A stretch of DNA of 32,033 nucleotides from Acidocella sp. (GCA_027451225.1 DAIDJU010000133.1:1-32033), one strand, 5' to 3'. Positions 1 to 10,863 are shown, counted from the stretch's first letter. The notes: generated by a model not told the origin, from the letters alone. Program-made: numbers and translations.

Positions 1-671
1 CGCAGCACCAGCCAGGGGCGCTCCTGCGCCGCCAGCAAACGGAGGCTGTCCGGGTAGCCCGGCTCTTGGCGCGCATATTCGTAATAGGCTTCGTCCAGCA
101 CCAGCAGCGCATCTTGGGGTGCGGCGTCGATCAGCGCGGCCAGCCCGGCCTCGTCCAGCATGCAGCCGACGGGGTTGGAGGGGTTGGAGAGCATCGCCAC
201 CCGCGCCCCCTGCCCCAGCGCCTCGCGCCAGGCCGGAACGTCGTATTCCAATTCGCCGGAGACGGAGATCTTGCGCACATGCGCGCCCATCATCAGCGGG
301 TAGATCTCATGCAGCCCGAAGCACGGCCCCAGCGTTAGCACCGTACTCTCCGGCGGCAGGAACGCCTCGGCGATCATCTCGATGATATGCTCGGAGCCAT
401 TGCCGCAGACGATCCGCTCAGCCGCCACGCCCGTGCGCACGGCCAGGGCCTCGCGCAGCGGGGCGCAACTCGCATCGGGGTAGAGCCATGTCTCGGCGCT
501 CAACCCCGCCAGCGCGGCGCCCACGGCGGGGCTCGGGCCCCAGGGGTTCTCGTTGCTGCCGAGCTTAGCGATCTGCGTGAGCCCATAGCGGGCACGCACG
601 GCAGCCTCGCCCAGCCCGGCATTGTAGAGCGGCATGGCGGCCAGTTCGGGCCGCGCCAGTGTGGTGCTCAT
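1..671 (-). CDS. HisC-like aminotransferase, partial (C-terminus outside window)
   Basis: PLP-dependent class I/II aminotransferase of the histidinol-phosphate aminotransferase family. Only the first 223 residues are present; the PLP lysine lies beyond the left edge. The translation shows the family landmarks: LGSNENPWGPSP near residue 40, SNPSNPVG in the middle, and the DEAYYEY segment that supplies the cofactor-contacting Asp and Tyr. The start ATG at 671 overlaps the TGA of the HisD homologue (ATGA), so the two are translationally coupled and probably act on linked substrates. The family is clear. Whether this is the biosynthetic HisC is not: its partner is a divergent HisD paralogue and the operon is led by an importer, so a catabolic aminotransferase is equally possible. 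Confidence 0.85.
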   Translation of the reverse strand, partial: MSTTLARPELAAMPLYNAGLGEAAVRARYGLTQIAKLGSNENPWGPSPAVGAALAGLSAETWLYPDASCAPLREALAVRTGVAAERIVCGNGSEHIIEMIAEAFLPPESTVLTLGPCFGLHEIYPLMMGAHVRKISVSGELEYDVPAWREALGQGARVAMLSNPSNPVGCMLDEAGLAALIDAAPQDALLVLDEAYYEYARQEPGYPDSLRLLAAQERPWLVL

Positions 672-1990
672 TTGGCCAGCAGCTTGGCGCGCAGCGGGGA
701 GACGGCGCGGGCATGGCCATCGAACCCCTCATAGCTGGCGAAGCGATGCGCGTGCTCGGCCAGCGCCGGATAAGCGGCGCTGGTGACATAAGCGATGGAG
801 GCGCGCTTCATGTAGTCGAACACGCAGAGCGGCGAGCCGGTGCGCGCCGCGCCATTGGTGGGCAGCACGGCGTTGGGGCCGAGCAGGTAATTGCCGAGCG
901 TCACCGGCGTATAGCGGCCGAGCAGGATCTCGCCCGCATTACGGATCTGCCCCAGCGTGGCGAAGGGCTCGGCGGTGAGGACTTCCAGATGCTCGGGCGC
1001 GTAGCCGTTCACGAACTCCACGGCGGCGGCGAAATCCTTCACCAGCACGATGCCGCCATGCGGGCCGCACAGCACGGCGCGGGAGAAACCGGCGCGCTTC
1101 TCGTCCATCTCGGCCCAATAGCCGGGCAGAGCAGCGCGGGCTTCCTCGGCCACGCGGGGGCTGTCCGTCACCAGATAGGCCGAGGAATCCGGCCCGTGCT
1201 CGGATTCAATGATAAGATCGAGCGCCGCCAGCGCGCCATCGGTGCTGTCATCGGCCAAAATCAGCGCTTCTGACGGCCCGGCCGGGGTGCCGGGGTCGAT
1301 CACCTGCGCCAGCAGCCGCTTGGCCGCCACCACGTAAGGGCTGCCGGGACCAACGATCTTCTCGCATTTCGGCACGGTCGGCGTGCCATAGGCCACCGCC
1401 GCCACGCCCTGCGCGCCGCCGCATTTGTAAATCTCGGTCACGCCGATCAGCTTGGCCGCCACCAGCGTGCCCGCATCCACCCGGCCATCCGGCCCGGGCG
1501 GGGTGATGATGACCACGCGCTTGACCCCCGCCACCATGGCGGGGATGCAGGTCATGTTCACCACGCTGGGGAACGCGCCCTTGCCGCGCGGCACGTAGCA
1601 GGCCACGGAATCGATGGGCAGCATGCGGTCGCCCGTCCACACGCCGGGGCTGATCTCCTTCATCCACATGTCCTCGGGCTTCTGGGCCTCGTGGAAGCGG
1701 CGGATATTGTCGATGGCGAGCTTCAACGTCCCGATCATCTCAGGATCGAAGCTGGCGAAGGCGGTCTCGAACTCCTCCTCGGTGGCGCGCAGCGTCATGC
1801 TGTCCGCCGTCACGCCGTCGAACGCCTTGGCGAAGCGCAGCAGCGCCGCATCCCCTTCCTCGCGCACCGCCGCGATGATCGGCTCCACCTTGGCGATGAT
1901 GCCGGAGAGATCCGTCTCGGTACGGCGGTACAGCGCGGGCGGAATCACGCCCGTCATGCGCAGGTCGATGAAGTTGACACTCTCGGTCAT
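668..1990 (-). CDS. Divergent histidinol dehydrogenase (HisD) paralogue
   Basis: 440-residue member of the HisD family (zinc, NAD-dependent oxidation of an alcohol to an acid in the classical enzyme). The full fold is recognisable: GGAQGVAAVAYGT at 191-203, GPSEALILAD at 238-247, the catalytic Glu-His pair E333-H334 in YAPEHLEV, and the C-terminal H426. Aligned by eye with E. coli HisD, three key positions differ: zinc ligand Gln259 is E262, zinc ligand Asp360 is N367, and substrate-contact His367 is A374; zinc ligand His262 is kept as H265. The expected GPGN is GPGS. It may therefore act on another alcohol; the HisD-like sulfonate dehydrogenase HpsN is a precedent. ATG 1990 is preferred to an upstream in-frame start at 2020 because AAGGA precedes it and it lies 10 bases after the ATPase gene. 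Confidence 0.85.
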   Translation of the reverse strand: MTESVNFIDLRMTGVIPPALYRRTETDLSGIIAKVEPIIAAVREEGDAALLRFAKAFDGVTADSMTLRATEEEFETAFASFDPEMIGTLKLAIDNIRRFHEAQKPEDMWMKEISPGVWTGDRMLPIDSVACYVPRGKGAFPSVVNMTCIPAMVAGVKRVVIITPPGPDGRVDAGTLVAAKLIGVTEIYKCGGAQGVAAVAYGTPTVPKCEKIVGPGSPYVVAAKRLLAQVIDPGTPAGPSEALILADDSTDGALAALDLIIESEHGPDSSAYLVTDSPRVAEEARAALPGYWAEMDEKRAGFSRAVLCGPHGGIVLVKDFAAAVEFVNGYAPEHLEVLTAEPFATLGQIRNAGEILLGRYTPVTLGNYLLGPNAVLPTNGAARTGSPLCVFDYMKRASIAYVTSAAYPALAEHAHRFASYEGFDGHARAVSPLRAKLLAK

Positions 1991-2000
1991 GGGCAATCCT

Positions 2001-2765
2001 TCAGGCTTCGTCGGGGACAAGATCTTCGCGGATGGTGGCGAGCACGCGCTTCTGTACCGCCATGAACTCCGGCGTGGAGATGATCTCCTGCGTGCGCGGG
2101 CGTGGCAGATCGACCTTGAACTCGGTCTTGATCCGCCCCGGCCCCACCGTCATCGCCACGATGCGGTCGGAGAGATACACCGCCTCCTCGACATCATGCG
2201 TGACGAACAGCACGGTGAGCTTGTGCTGCTCCCACACGCGGGTGAGGAGTGTCTGCATCTCGTGGCGGGTCATCGCGTCCAGCGCGCCGAAGGGCTCGTC
2301 CATCAGCAGCACTTTCGGGCGGTAGGAGAGTGCCCGCGCGATCGCCACGCGCTGCTTCATCCCGCCGGAAAGTTCGTGCGGATAGGAATCGGCAAACTTG
2401 GCAAGCCGCACCAGGGCGAGATGCTCATCGGCAATGCGCCTGCATTCCGCGCCCTTATGCCCCGCCGCCTTCAGCGCGAATTCGATATTCTGCCGCGCGG
2501 TGAGCCAGGGCAGCAGGGTGTAGGATTGGAACACCACGCCGCGATCCAGCCCCGGCCCGGTCATCGGCGCGCCATCCACCAGAATGTCGCCCTCGTCGTA
2601 ATCCAGCAGCCCGGCCACGATGGAGAGCAGCGTGCTCTTGCCGCAGCCCGACACGCCGACCAGCGAGACAAACTCGTTCTCCCGCAAGGTCAGCGAGACA
2701 TCAGAAAGTGCCTGCATGCGCTTGAAGCTTTTATTGACGCTCTTGATCTCTAATTTCGGCGCCAT
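2001..2765 (-). CDS. NitT/TauT-family ABC transporter ATP-binding protein
   Basis: 254-residue ATPase that powers the importer encoded with it, of the SsuB/TauB type. Walker A GVSGCGKST is at 37-45, the Q-loop Gln at 80, the signature LSGGMKQR near 132-139, Walker B VLLMDEP near 152-158 followed by FGALD, and the H-loop His at 190. The ATG lies two bases after the permease stop, and GAGG within the permease end serves as ribosome-binding site. The family takes up nitrate, taurine, alkanesulfonates, pyrimidine precursors and other small anions or amines, so the substrate cannot be read from the ATPase. Confidence 0.92.
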   Translation of the reverse strand: MAPKLEIKSVNKSFKRMQALSDVSLTLRENEFVSLVGVSGCGKSTLLSIVAGLLDYDEGDILVDGAPMTGPGLDRGVVFQSYTLLPWLTARQNIEFALKAAGHKGAECRRIADEHLALVRLAKFADSYPHELSGGMKQRVAIARALSYRPKVLLMDEPFGALDAMTRHEMQTLLTRVWEQHKLTVLFVTHDVEEAVYLSDRIVAMTVGPGRIKTEFKVDLPRPRTQEIISTPEFMAVQKRVLATIREDLVPDEA

Positions 2766-2767
2766 GG

Positions 2768-3586
2768 TCAGCCACGCCTCTTCGCATAGGGGAACAGCAC
2801 GCGCTCCAGCGCCTTCATCATCTGGTCGCAGAGCAGGCCAAGCACGCCTAGCACCAGGATGTAGCCGATGGTCACGTCGGTCTCGAAATAACGCTGCGAG
2901 ACGGTGATGCGGTAGCCAAGCCCGCTATCGGCGGCCACCAGCTCCGCCACCACCAGCCAGGTCCAGGCCCAGCCGAAGGTGATGCGCAGCGTGTCCCAGA
3001 TCCCCGGCAAAGCGGAGGGGATGACGATCTTCATCTGCAGCTTGAGTTCCGAAAGCCCCAGCGTGCGCCCCAGCCCGATGAAATCGGGCGGCACGCGCTT
3101 CACATTGTCCATCACCATCAGCACCTGCTGGAAGAACGTGCCGATCCAGATGATCAGGAATTTCTGCAAATCCGTGGTGCCCGCCCACAGAATGGTGAGC
3201 GGCAGGAACGCCACCACCGGCATGTAGCGGATGAAATCCGCCAGCGGCTCAAGTGCTGCCTCCCAAAACCGGCTGGTGCCGATGAGCACGCCGATGGGCA
3301 CGGCCATAGCCGAAGCAATGACGAACCCCGCCACCACGCGATAAACCGAGACCTCGACATCGCCCCAAAGCGTGCCATCGGACGCCAAACCGGCGAGCTT
3401 GCCCCAGATCGCCCCAGGTGCTGGCAGAAAGAGCGGCGGCACCAGCCCGGCACTGGTCACTGCCCACCAGATGGCGAGCAGGACCAGGAACACCGAGGCG
3501 GAGATGGCGAGATACGTGCCCCGCCCGATCTCTCCACCCGTGGTGAAGAGACCGCGCCAGAGCGCCTTGGCTTTACTGCGCCGCAT
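2768..3586 (-). CDS. NitT/TauT-family ABC transporter permease
   Basis: 272-residue inner-membrane permease of the SsuC/TauC type with about six hydrophobic segments, the first near residues 26-48. The cytoplasmic EAA-type loop is seen as GLGRTLGLSELKLQMKIVIP followed by LPGIWDTLRITFGWAWTW, then the typical AELVAADSGLGY. Its ATG sits inside the end of the binding-protein gene (14-base overlap), and no separate ribosome-binding site is visible, so translation is likely coupled. The ATPase follows after two bases. Confidence 0.92.
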   Translation of the reverse strand: MRRSKAKALWRGLFTTGGEIGRGTYLAISASVFLVLLAIWWAVTSAGLVPPLFLPAPGAIWGKLAGLASDGTLWGDVEVSVYRVVAGFVIASAMAVPIGVLIGTSRFWEAALEPLADFIRYMPVVAFLPLTILWAGTTDLQKFLIIWIGTFFQQVLMVMDNVKRVPPDFIGLGRTLGLSELKLQMKIVIPSALPGIWDTLRITFGWAWTWLVVAELVAADSGLGYRITVSQRYFETDVTIGYILVLGVLGLLCDQMMKALERVLFPYAKRRG

Positions 3587-4565
3587 TGAGGAAATCGGCG
3601 TCCAGCACCTGGGCGGGGGTGACCGGCTTGGTCACGAGCCCAGCCTGCGTGGCGGCCTTCAGCACGTCGCCGAAGGTCTTGTCGCGGAACGAGCCGTTGA
3701 AGGCCGCGCGGGCGGCGGGCACGGTGTAGTAGGTCACGCCGTCGAACGCGGTGTTCAGGCTGGCGAGATCCGAGCCCACGGATTTGGCGATGATCGCGCG
3801 GCCATCGGCGGTGTTGGCGTTGTAATAGGTGACAGCATCCTGCCAGCTACGCACCAGCGCCAGGATCTGACCGGGATGCTCCTTGATCATCTTGTCGCTG
3901 ACGATCAGCACGTCCGAGATCAGGCCCGGATTCACGCCGGCGGTGAACAGACGGTGATAACCCTTGCCCGCGGCCAGGGCGGCGGAGATGTAGGGCTCAT
4001 ACGTCACGGCCACGGGCACGCGGCCCGCCAGCATGGCGCTGCCGGCGCTGTCGGCGGGCATGGGCACCTTGGTCACGTCGCTCATGGTCATGCCGGCCTG
4101 GGCCAGGGCGTAGTGCAGCAACACGTCGGAGGTGGAGCCCTCCTCATACGCCACCTGCTTGCCCTTGAGCTGGGCGATGCTGGTGATGGAGGACGGGGCG
4201 AGAATGGCGTCGGCGGTGTTGGAGAAATCCATCAGCAGCACGGCCTTCACCGGCAACCCGGCGGAGACCATGGCCATGGCGGTGTTGGTGGAAACGCAGG
4301 CGGCATCGACCTTGCCGCCGGCCATGGCGGCGTTCAGGTCCTTGTCCTCGTCGAAGTTGACGAGGGTGACGTTCTTCAGCCCTTCCTTGGCGAAGAAGCC
4401 CTTATCCTGCGCCACCGCCCACTGGCCGTAGCCAAGCCAGGGCTCCAGCGCGATCTTCACCGGGCCGGGCTCGGGCGTGGTGGGGATGGTGGCAGCGCGA
4501 GACTGCGCCCCCGCGAACAGCGAACCCGCCAAAGCGAGCGAAAGAAGCAAGCGTTTCTTCAACAT
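3573..4565 (-). CDS. NitT/TauT-family ABC transporter substrate-binding protein
   Basis: 330-residue periplasmic binding protein, first gene of the minus-strand operon. ATG 4565 is chosen because AGGAGG precedes it and it begins a signal peptide, MLKKRLLLSLALAGSLFAG, with probable cleavage after QSRA (near residue 23). The mature protein has the family opening PVKIALEPWLGYGQWAVAQDKGFF, a segment ending in MDFSNTADAIL, and LKGKQVAYEEGSTSD, which resemble taurine, sulfonate and urea-carboxylase-linked binding proteins. A longer reading from 4646 would bury the signal peptide and is rejected. The ligand is unknown; the oxidising enzymes on both sides suggest an alcohol- or hydroxyacid-bearing compound. 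Confidence 0.9.
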   Translation of the reverse strand: MLKKRLLLSLALAGSLFAGAQSRAATIPTTPEPGPVKIALEPWLGYGQWAVAQDKGFFAKEGLKNVTLVNFDEDKDLNAAMAGGKVDAACVSTNTAMAMVSAGLPVKAVLLMDFSNTADAILAPSSITSIAQLKGKQVAYEEGSTSDVLLHYALAQAGMTMSDVTKVPMPADSAGSAMLAGRVPVAVTYEPYISAALAAGKGYHRLFTAGVNPGLISDVLIVSDKMIKEHPGQILALVRSWQDAVTYYNANTADGRAIIAKSVGSDLASLNTAFDGVTYYTVPAARAAFNGSFRDKTFGDVLKAATQAGLVTKPVTPAQVLDADFLNAAQ

Positions 4566-4654
4566 CAATGACCTCCTGTTGCCTTGCGCGGGACATTTGC
4601 AGCGCTGCTCATCTTTTTGGCGCAACCCGCGACGCGCCCCGTCCATACGCCCGC

Positions 4655-4683
4655 ATTGCAGCAGTTCCTAGCCTCCAGGTCAA
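4655..4683 (-). promoter_or_regulatory. Predicted sigma-70 promoter of the transporter-HisD-HisC operon
   Basis: On the minus strand TTGACC (4683-4678) is followed after 17 bases by TGCAAT (4660-4655). The -35 matches 5 of 6 and the -10 matches 4 of 6 consensus bases. It lies about 90 bases before the binding-protein start, and the nearest palindrome edge at 4689 abuts the -35, a position suited to control. Confidence 0.45.
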
Positions 4684-4688
4684 TGGAT

Positions 4689-4721
4689 TTGTATATACAA
4701 TAGGCACAAATGTATATACAT
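4689..4721. promoter_or_regulatory. Twin perfect palindromes, HutC-type GntR operator pattern
   Basis: TTGTATATACAA (4689-4700) and ATGTATATACAT (4710-4721) are each perfect 12-bp palindromes sharing the core TGTATATACA, with centres 21 bp apart, so two dimers would sit on one DNA face. The core fits TGTA-N2-TACA reported for HutC and the GTNTANAC form of the HutC subfamily of GntR regulators. The pair lies between two divergent operons: it abuts the minus-strand -35, and a possible plus-strand promoter (TTGTAT 4689, TATATA 4713, 18-base spacer) is made of the palindromes themselves. One repressor could therefore control both directions. No GntR gene is in the window. Confidence 0.65.
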
Positions 4722-4762
4722 CTTGCTTGCCAGGTTTCGCTGCCGCTTTTATGGTCATGGGC

Positions 4763-5749
4763 ATGAAAGCTGTCCGCCTGCATGGCATCGCCGATCTGCG
4801 TTACGAGGACATCGAAGCCCCCGGCGCGCCGCCGCCCGGCCATGTGCGGGTGCGCATCAAGGCCGCAGGGGTGTGCGGCTCGGATCTGCATAATTTCAGG
4901 ACGGGGCAATGGATTTCCCGCACGCCCTCAACGCCAGGACATGAATTCGCGGCCGAGGTGGTCGCGGCGGGAGAAGGCGTGCCCTGGCCGCCCGGCACGC
5001 TGGTGGTGGCCGACTCGCGCGTGGGCTGCGGCACCTGCCCCGCCTGCCGCGCGGGCGAGGCCAATCTCTGCGCCAAGCTGGGTTTCGTCGGCGAGGTTTG
5101 CGATGGCGGGTTCGCCGAGGAAGCCCTGCTCCCCGCCGCGCAATTGCTGCCCGTGCCTGCGGGCACACCGCCCGAAGTCGCCGCTCTGGCCGAGCCGCTG
5201 GCCGTGGCACTGCACGGGCTGAAGCGCCTCGCCGCCCCCAAGGGCGCGCCATTGCTGGTGATGGGCTGCAGGGCCATTGGCGGGCTGGCCGCCTTCGCCG
5301 CCGGGCTGCGCCATGAGGGCCCGCTCTACGTGGCCGACCGCAATGCCGAGCGCGCGGCTCTGGTGGCCCAGGCCAGCCACGCCACCGCCATCGCGCTGGA
5401 CGATCCCTCCCTGCCCGCCTTCCGCCACGCGCTGGAAGCCACCGGCAGCGGCGCCGCCCTCACCGGCCTGCTGCCGCGCCTGGGCGCTGGGGCGCGGGTG
5501 GCGATGGTCGGGCTGTTCCACGGCCCCGTCAGCCTGGACGCCAATATGCTGGTGGAGCGGGAGATCAGCCTCGTCGGCTGCCACGCCTTTGCCGACGAGC
5601 TGCCCGAGGCCATCGCCCTGGCGGCGGCCAACGCCTCCGCCCTGCGCGCGCTCATCACGCCGGATGTGCCCCTGGGCGAACTGCCCGGCGTGTATGAACG
5701 CCTGCTGCGCGGCGAGGCCCCCAGCCTGAAAACCCTGGTGCGTCCCTGA
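4763..5749 (+). CDS. Zinc-dependent medium-chain alcohol dehydrogenase
   Basis: 328-residue MDR-superfamily dehydrogenase expected to oxidise an alcohol with NAD(P). The GroES-like domain shows catalytic-zinc residues C38 (GVCGSD) and H60-E61 (GHEF), and structural-zinc cysteines C89, C92, C95 and C103. The cofactor loop is unusual: GCRAIG at 168-173 instead of the common GxGxxG (often GCGPIG), which puts an Arg where the second Gly should be. Three in-frame ATGs (4751, 4757, 4763) compete; 4763 is chosen because MKAVRLHG is the usual start of the family. None has a strong ribosome-binding site. The gene is two bases from the hydroxyacid dehydrogenase gene and diverges from the transporter operon. 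Confidence 0.85.
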   Translation: MKAVRLHGIADLRYEDIEAPGAPPPGHVRVRIKAAGVCGSDLHNFRTGQWISRTPSTPGHEFAAEVVAAGEGVPWPPGTLVVADSRVGCGTCPACRAGEANLCAKLGFVGEVCDGGFAEEALLPAAQLLPVPAGTPPEVAALAEPLAVALHGLKRLAAPKGAPLLVMGCRAIGGLAAFAAGLRHEGPLYVADRNAERAALVAQASHATAIALDDPSLPAFRHALEATGSGAALTGLLPRLGAGARVAMVGLFHGPVSLDANMLVEREISLVGCHAFADELPEAIALAAANASALRALITPDVPLGELPGVYERLLRGEAPSLKTLVRP

Positions 5750-5751
5750 CC

Positions 5752-8868
<3,117 letters not shown>

Positions 8869-8874
8869 AAGGCC

Positions 8875-8903
8875 AGAACAGACGAGTCAGCCGGTTTTGT
8901 CAA
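8875..8903 (-). promoter_or_regulatory. Predicted thiC promoter
   Basis: Perfect TTGACA (8903-8898) with a 17-base spacer to TGTTCT (8880-8875, 3 of 6 consensus bases). The -35 overlaps the metF stop codon (8900-8902). Initiation about seven bases on would start the RNA at or just before the riboswitch 5' edge, which supports the placement. Confidence 0.5.
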
Positions 8904-9817
8904 CACATGGCGGCATGGCTTGAGAGTTTTCGTTCCTCCACCGTATCCGCCCGCCGCCCGAGCAGATGGCACAAAGCCTGGGTCATCGGTGCGCGGTTGA
9001 GGGTGTAGAAGTGAAATTGCCGCACGCCCTCGGCGTACAGCCCCCGGCATAAATCCGCCGCCGCCATGGCCGCCACCAGCGGGCGCATTTGCGGGTTGTC
9101 GTCCAGCCCGTCCAGCAAGCGGTCCAGCGCGGGCGGAATCTTCGTGCCGCACTGGGCGGCGAATTTGCGCGTCTGCGCCGCGTTGGCGATGGGCAGAATA
9201 CCCGGCACCAACTCCGCCGAAATCCCCGCCGCCGCCGCGCGGTCGCGGAAGCGCAGGAACACCTCCGGCGCGAAGAAGAACTGCGTGATGGCGCGATCCG
9301 CCCCGGCATCGATCTTGGCTTTCAGATTGTCGAGATCGGCCTGCACGCTGGGCGAGTCCGGGTGGCATTCCGGGTAGGCGGCCACCGATATCTCGAAAGG
9401 TGCCAAGCGCTTGAGCGCCGCCGTGAGCTCCGTGGCGTTGGCGAAGCCTTGCGGGTGCGGGGTAAAGCGCCCCTCGCCCGCCGGCGGGTCGCCACGCAGG
9501 GCCACGATATGCCGCACGCCCGCCGCCCAATAGCCGCGCGCAATCTCCAGCACCTCCTCACGGCTCGCCCCCACGCAGGTGAGATGCGCCGCCGCGTTCA
9601 GCCCGGCCTCATGCACCAGCCGCGAAACCGCCGCGTGGGTACGCTCGCGCGTGGTGCCGCCAGCGCCGTACGTCACCGAGACAAAGCGCGGGCGGTACGG
9701 GGCCAGGGCCTGCACCGTCTCCCACAGTTCGGCCTCCATTTTCTCCGTCTTGGGCGGAAAGAATTCGAAGGACAAAGCGAGATCGTCCGCCGGGGCGGGA
9801 GGGGTGATCTGGTTCAT
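8900..9817 (-). CDS. metF: 5,10-methylenetetrahydrofolate reductase MetF
   Basis: 305-residue FAD-containing TIM-barrel enzyme that reduces methylene-THF to methyl-THF for methionine synthesis. Family motifs are FEFFPPKTEKME near the N-terminus (catalytic Glu region), VSVTYGAGGTTRERT, LTCVGASREE, IVALRGDPP, AAYPECHPDS and GADRAITQFFF. ATG 9817 has AAGGA upstream and lies 13 bases after the stop of the ArsR-methyltransferase gene, so the two are probably one operon controlled from the palindrome near 10795. Confidence 0.96.
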   Translation of the reverse strand: MNQITPPAPADDLALSFEFFPPKTEKMEAELWETVQALAPYRPRFVSVTYGAGGTTRERTHAAVSRLVHEAGLNAAAHLTCVGASREEVLEIARGYWAAGVRHIVALRGDPPAGEGRFTPHPQGFANATELTAALKRLAPFEISVAAYPECHPDSPSVQADLDNLKAKIDAGADRAITQFFFAPEVFLRFRDRAAAAGISAELVPGILPIANAAQTRKFAAQCGTKIPPALDRLLDGLDDNPQMRPLVAAMAAADLCRGLYAEGVRQFHFYTLNRAPMTQALCHLLGRRADTVEERKLSSHAAMC

Positions 9818-9830
9818 GGGAAATCCTTGG

Positions 9831-10784
9831 TCAGTCAGCGGCGGGCTTGCGGCCCAGCCAGAGTTTCACGGTCAGCTCGCCGCCCTCCAGGGCGCGGACG
9901 GCTTCGGTCTTCAGCTTGGCGGCGGCGAACCAGGCTGCCATCTGCTCGTCGGAAAAGCCCAGGCGAGCATGGGCGTGGCGGGTTCGCAGCTCCTCGCGCT
10001 CATGCGGGGCGAAATCCACCACCAGCAGCCGCCCGCCGGGGGCAAGCAGCCGCGCGGCTTCGGCCAGGGCGGCCTCGGGCAGTTGGGCGTAATGCAGGAC
10101 CTGATGCAGCAGCACGGCATCGGCCTCGCCATCGGGCAGGCTCAACGCATACATGTCGCCCTGGCGCAACTCCACCTGCTCCAGCCCCTTGGCGGCCAGC
10201 TTGGCGCGGGCGTGGCGGAGCATCTCCGGGCTGCGGTCTATGCCCGTGGCGTTCACGGCCTGGGGGGCGAAAACCTCCAGCATGCGCCCGGTGCCGGTGC
10301 CGATATCCACCAGCCGCCCGATAGGCGCACCGGCCAGCAGAGCGGTGATCGCCGCCTCCACCTCGGTCTCGGCCACGTAGAGCGAGCGCATCTCATCCCA
10401 CGACCCGGCATGGGCGTTGAAGTAAGCCTCGGCGGCGCGGGCGCGGTCCGCCTGCACGGCGGAGAGCCGGGTCTGGTCAGCCACGGTCCAGGGGTCGGGC
10501 GGGCTCTGCGCGGCCCAGGCATCGAGGGCGGCCAGCAGCGGGCGGACCAGGGCGTCATCCCCCAGGCCGAGGAATACCCACGCCCCCTCCTTGCGCCGCC
10601 CGATCAGCCCGGCCTCGGCCAGAATCTTGATGTGCCGGGAGATGCGCGGCTGGCTCTGCACCAGTGCCTGCGCCAGCTCGCCCACCGAAAGCTCCATGGC
10701 GCGCAGCAGCGCCAGAATGCGCAGGCGCGTCGGGTCCGACAAAGCGCGGAAGATGGTGAGCGGCAAATCCATGCCAATATTCAT
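9831..10784 (-). CDS. ArsR-family regulator fused to SAM-dependent methyltransferase domain
   Basis: About 317 residues. The first ~85 form a winged-helix ArsR domain (FRALSDPTRLRILALL, then VGELAQALVQSQPRISRHIKIL). The rest is a class I methyltransferase: motif I LVDIGTGTGRMLEVF, acidic turn GIDRSPEML, and LLAPGGRLLVVDF. In alphaproteobacteria such fusions sit beside metF or metH and are thought to sense SAM or S-adenosylhomocysteine (SahR-like); this part is family knowledge. Possible starts are GTG 10787, ATG 10784 and ATG 10772; none has a clear Shine-Dalgarno. MDLPLTIF at 10772 resembles the usual ArsR opening, so the shorter form is a real alternative. Confidence 0.88.
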   Translation of the reverse strand: MNIGMDLPLTIFRALSDPTRLRILALLRAMELSVGELAQALVQSQPRISRHIKILAEAGLIGRRKEGAWVFLGLGDDALVRPLLAALDAWAAQSPPDPWTVADQTRLSAVQADRARAAEAYFNAHAGSWDEMRSLYVAETEVEAAITALLAGAPIGRLVDIGTGTGRMLEVFAPQAVNATGIDRSPEMLRHARAKLAAKGLEQVELRQGDMYALSLPDGEADAVLLHQVLHYAQLPEAALAEAARLLAPGGRLLVVDFAPHEREELRTRHAHARLGFSDEQMAAWFAAAKLKTEAVRALEGGELTVKLWLGRKPAAD

Positions 10785-10785
10785 C

Positions 10786-10805
10786 ACATAAAGATATCTT
10801 TATGT
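10786..10805. promoter_or_regulatory. Perfect 20-bp palindrome at the ArsR-methyltransferase start, probable operator
   Basis: ACATAAAGATATCTTTATGT is a perfect inverted repeat that touches the GTG/ATG start region of the regulator. It is the only AT-rich palindrome of this quality nearby and lies between the gene and the AT-rich stretch 10806-10827 where the promoter should be. Autoregulation of the regulator-metF operon is inferred. Confidence 0.65.
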
Positions 10806-10821
10806 CTATATTTTTATAGCC

Positions 10822-10856
10822 ACAAAAAAGCCCGCCGGTTTACTGCCGGCGGGCTT
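10822..10856 (-). terminator. Rho-independent terminator of the chemoreceptor gene
   Basis: An 11-bp perfect stem, AAGCCCGCCGG (10828-10838) with CCGGCGGGCTT (10846-10856), has a 7-base loop. On the minus strand it is followed by a run of six T. It lies seven bases after the chemoreceptor stop codon and insulates the ArsR-metF operon. Confidence 0.92.
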
Positions 10857-10863
10857 GAGAAGA

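Noticed and set aside
10806-10819. CTATATTTTTATAG as a second ArsR operator
   Set aside because: It is a short AT-rich repeat with a T loop and differs from the 20-bp palindrome beside it; it more likely belongs to the promoter.
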